Shown: piece after piece, positions 6,630 to 7,190 of the stretch
Position numbering within the stretch: the stretch's first letter is position 1
How the letters are laid out: every line of letters starts with the position of its first letter
Assembly: GCA_946482615.1 (NCBI GenBank)
Contig: CAMLSF010000177.1
Coordinates: forward strand, 1-7,190
Reading direction: 5' to 3'
From: an uncultured Chromatiaceae bacterium
Lineage (GTDB): Bacteria; Pseudomonadota; Gammaproteobacteria; Enterobacterales; Alteromonadaceae
Length of the DNA stretch: 7,190 nucleotides
Program-made: the position numbers and the translations under genes
Notes under the pieces: generated by a model
The model's database searches: none
The model's input: the letters and a program-made list of their open reading frames with translations, nothing else
Told to the model about the DNA's origin: nothing

Positions 6630-7166
6630 TCAAAATGACACTATTTCATCATTATGTTTCACCCAGTAGGTTCTGTTACAGTTTAAATCAGCTTGAAAAC
6701 CGGTTTTAACTACCAACTGCACTGCCGCTTTATTTTCAGGATCTAAATCACCTTTAATCACCGCAGTGTGAAACTCTTGTTGCACGCGCTGAATAAGGGC
6801 AGCCAGGGCTTCTGTCGCATAACCCTGGCCGTGCCAGGGGCGCAATAACATAATACCGACCTCAACCTGTGCTGTTTCACTATTCCATTGATTGATAGCA
6901 CACAAGCCTGCACACCGGCCTTGCTCAACAATGGTCAGAAATAACCGCTTAAAAGGAGTTTTGGCATTGAGTCGTAAAGCTGCCTGAAAGCTGTTTATTG
7001 CCTTTTCCAGAGGCAAAGGTTCGCCAACAAACGCCATAGTCTCTGCATTGGTATATAAGTCCAGATAAAGCTGCAGATCTGATTCTGCCAAAGGCCTGAC
7101 CAGCAAACGGGAGGTGCTGATCACAAAGTTTTCTGCTTTTGCTGCCTGCTGCCAGTCCTGAGCCAT
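6630..7166 (-). CDS. GNAT-family N-acetyltransferase, RimJ/RimL-like (Acetyltransf_3 type)
   Basis: A complete 178-residue single-domain acetyltransferase, normal length for the family, predicted to transfer acetyl from acetyl-CoA to an amino group in the cytoplasm. Seen: the STSRLLVRPLAESD opening typical of RimJ/RimL-like members (about 17-30), and the central strand EVGIMLL followed by RPWHGQGYATEAL (109-121), the acetyl-CoA pyrophosphate-binding motif. The late DPENKAAVQLVVKTGF (142-157) corresponds to the family's N-x-A-S/A-x-x-L/V-x-x-x-x-GF motif. Members acetylate ribosomal protein N-termini, amino acids, polyamines or drugs; the substrate cannot be told from sequence. The start at 7166 is secure because AGGAAGG stands five bases before the ATG. 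The upstream gene, if any, is off-window. The next gene on the strand starts 128 bases beyond this stop, a gap with its own candidate promoter, so it is probably a separate unit. Confidence 0.9.
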   Translation of the reverse strand: MAQDWQQAAKAENFVISTSRLLVRPLAESDLQLYLDLYTNAETMAFVGEPLPLEKAINSFQAALRLNAKTPFKRLFLTIVEQGRCAGLCAINQWNSETAQVEVGIMLLRPWHGQGYATEALAALIQRVQQEFHTAVIKGDLDPENKAAVQLVVKTGFQADLNCNRTYWVKHNDEIVSF

Positions 7167-7173
7167 ATTAACC

Positions 7174-7180
7174 TTCCTGT
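7174..7180 (-). promoter_or_regulatory. Strong Shine-Dalgarno site of the acetyltransferase gene
   Basis: On the minus strand ACAGGAAGG lies just before TTAAT and the ATG at 7166. It is near-perfectly complementary to the 3' end of 16S rRNA and is the strongest ribosome site in the window; it fixes the acetyltransferase start. The coordinates are accurate to a base or two. Confidence 0.7.
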
Positions 7181-7190
7181 GTCACCAGAG

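Noticed and set aside
7167..7185. CsrA-binding site at ACAGGAAGG before the acetyltransferase, linking it to BarA/Csr
   Set aside because: A GGA within a Shine-Dalgarno is expected by chance. No hairpin presents it and no second site is visible.

Overview
The window reads as chromosomal DNA of a gammaproteobacterium. The closest feel is the Alteromonadales/Rheinheimera-Alishewanella group; this rests on protein character and gene order, not on a database match. The strongest anchor is a divergent pair, rlmD (23S rRNA m5U1939 methyltransferase, minus strand, cut by the left edge) and barA (hybrid sensor kinase, plus strand). The same pair stands head to head in E. coli. Nothing in the window looks like a mobile element, CRISPR array, tRNA or rRNA.

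Layout: 1-843 (minus) is the N-terminal 281 codons of RlmD, open at the window edge. 844-929 is an 86-base divergent promoter region. 930-3704 (plus) is BarA, with its complete three-residue phosphorelay (His296, Asp715, His858) plus an extra receiver-like domain that has lost its phosphoacceptor. Everything to the right is on the minus strand. In the direction of transcription these genes are: a GNAT acetyltransferase (7166-6630), an 88-residue small protein with an acidic repetitive tail (6501-6235), a secreted-N-terminus TPR/transmembrane/GGDEF diguanylate cyclase (6223-4469), and a 235-residue single-pass, TonB-like membrane protein of unknown function (4408-3701). The last gene runs into barA tail to tail, and the two stop codons share bases.

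How they work together: RlmD is housekeeping rRNA modification. BarA is the membrane sensor of the BarA/UvrY (GacS/GacA) system, which in known relatives drives Csr small RNAs and so indirectly biofilm and motility. The diguanylate cyclase makes the second messenger c-di-GMP in response to something sensed by its periplasmic helical-repeat domain. The small protein is only 11 bases upstream of it and is probably co-transcribed, so the two may form a functional pair. The 60-base gap before the TonB-like gene also allows co-transcription. No direct link between barA and the minus-strand genes is visible beyond adjacency.

Most interesting points: the unexplained small protein next to the cyclase, a GC drop over the sensor half of the cyclase, a seven-G run inside its active-site codons, the orphan TonB-like protein, and the interlocked stop codons. 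I found no clear sign of a large new system. The small-protein/cyclase pair is the best candidate for something undescribed.
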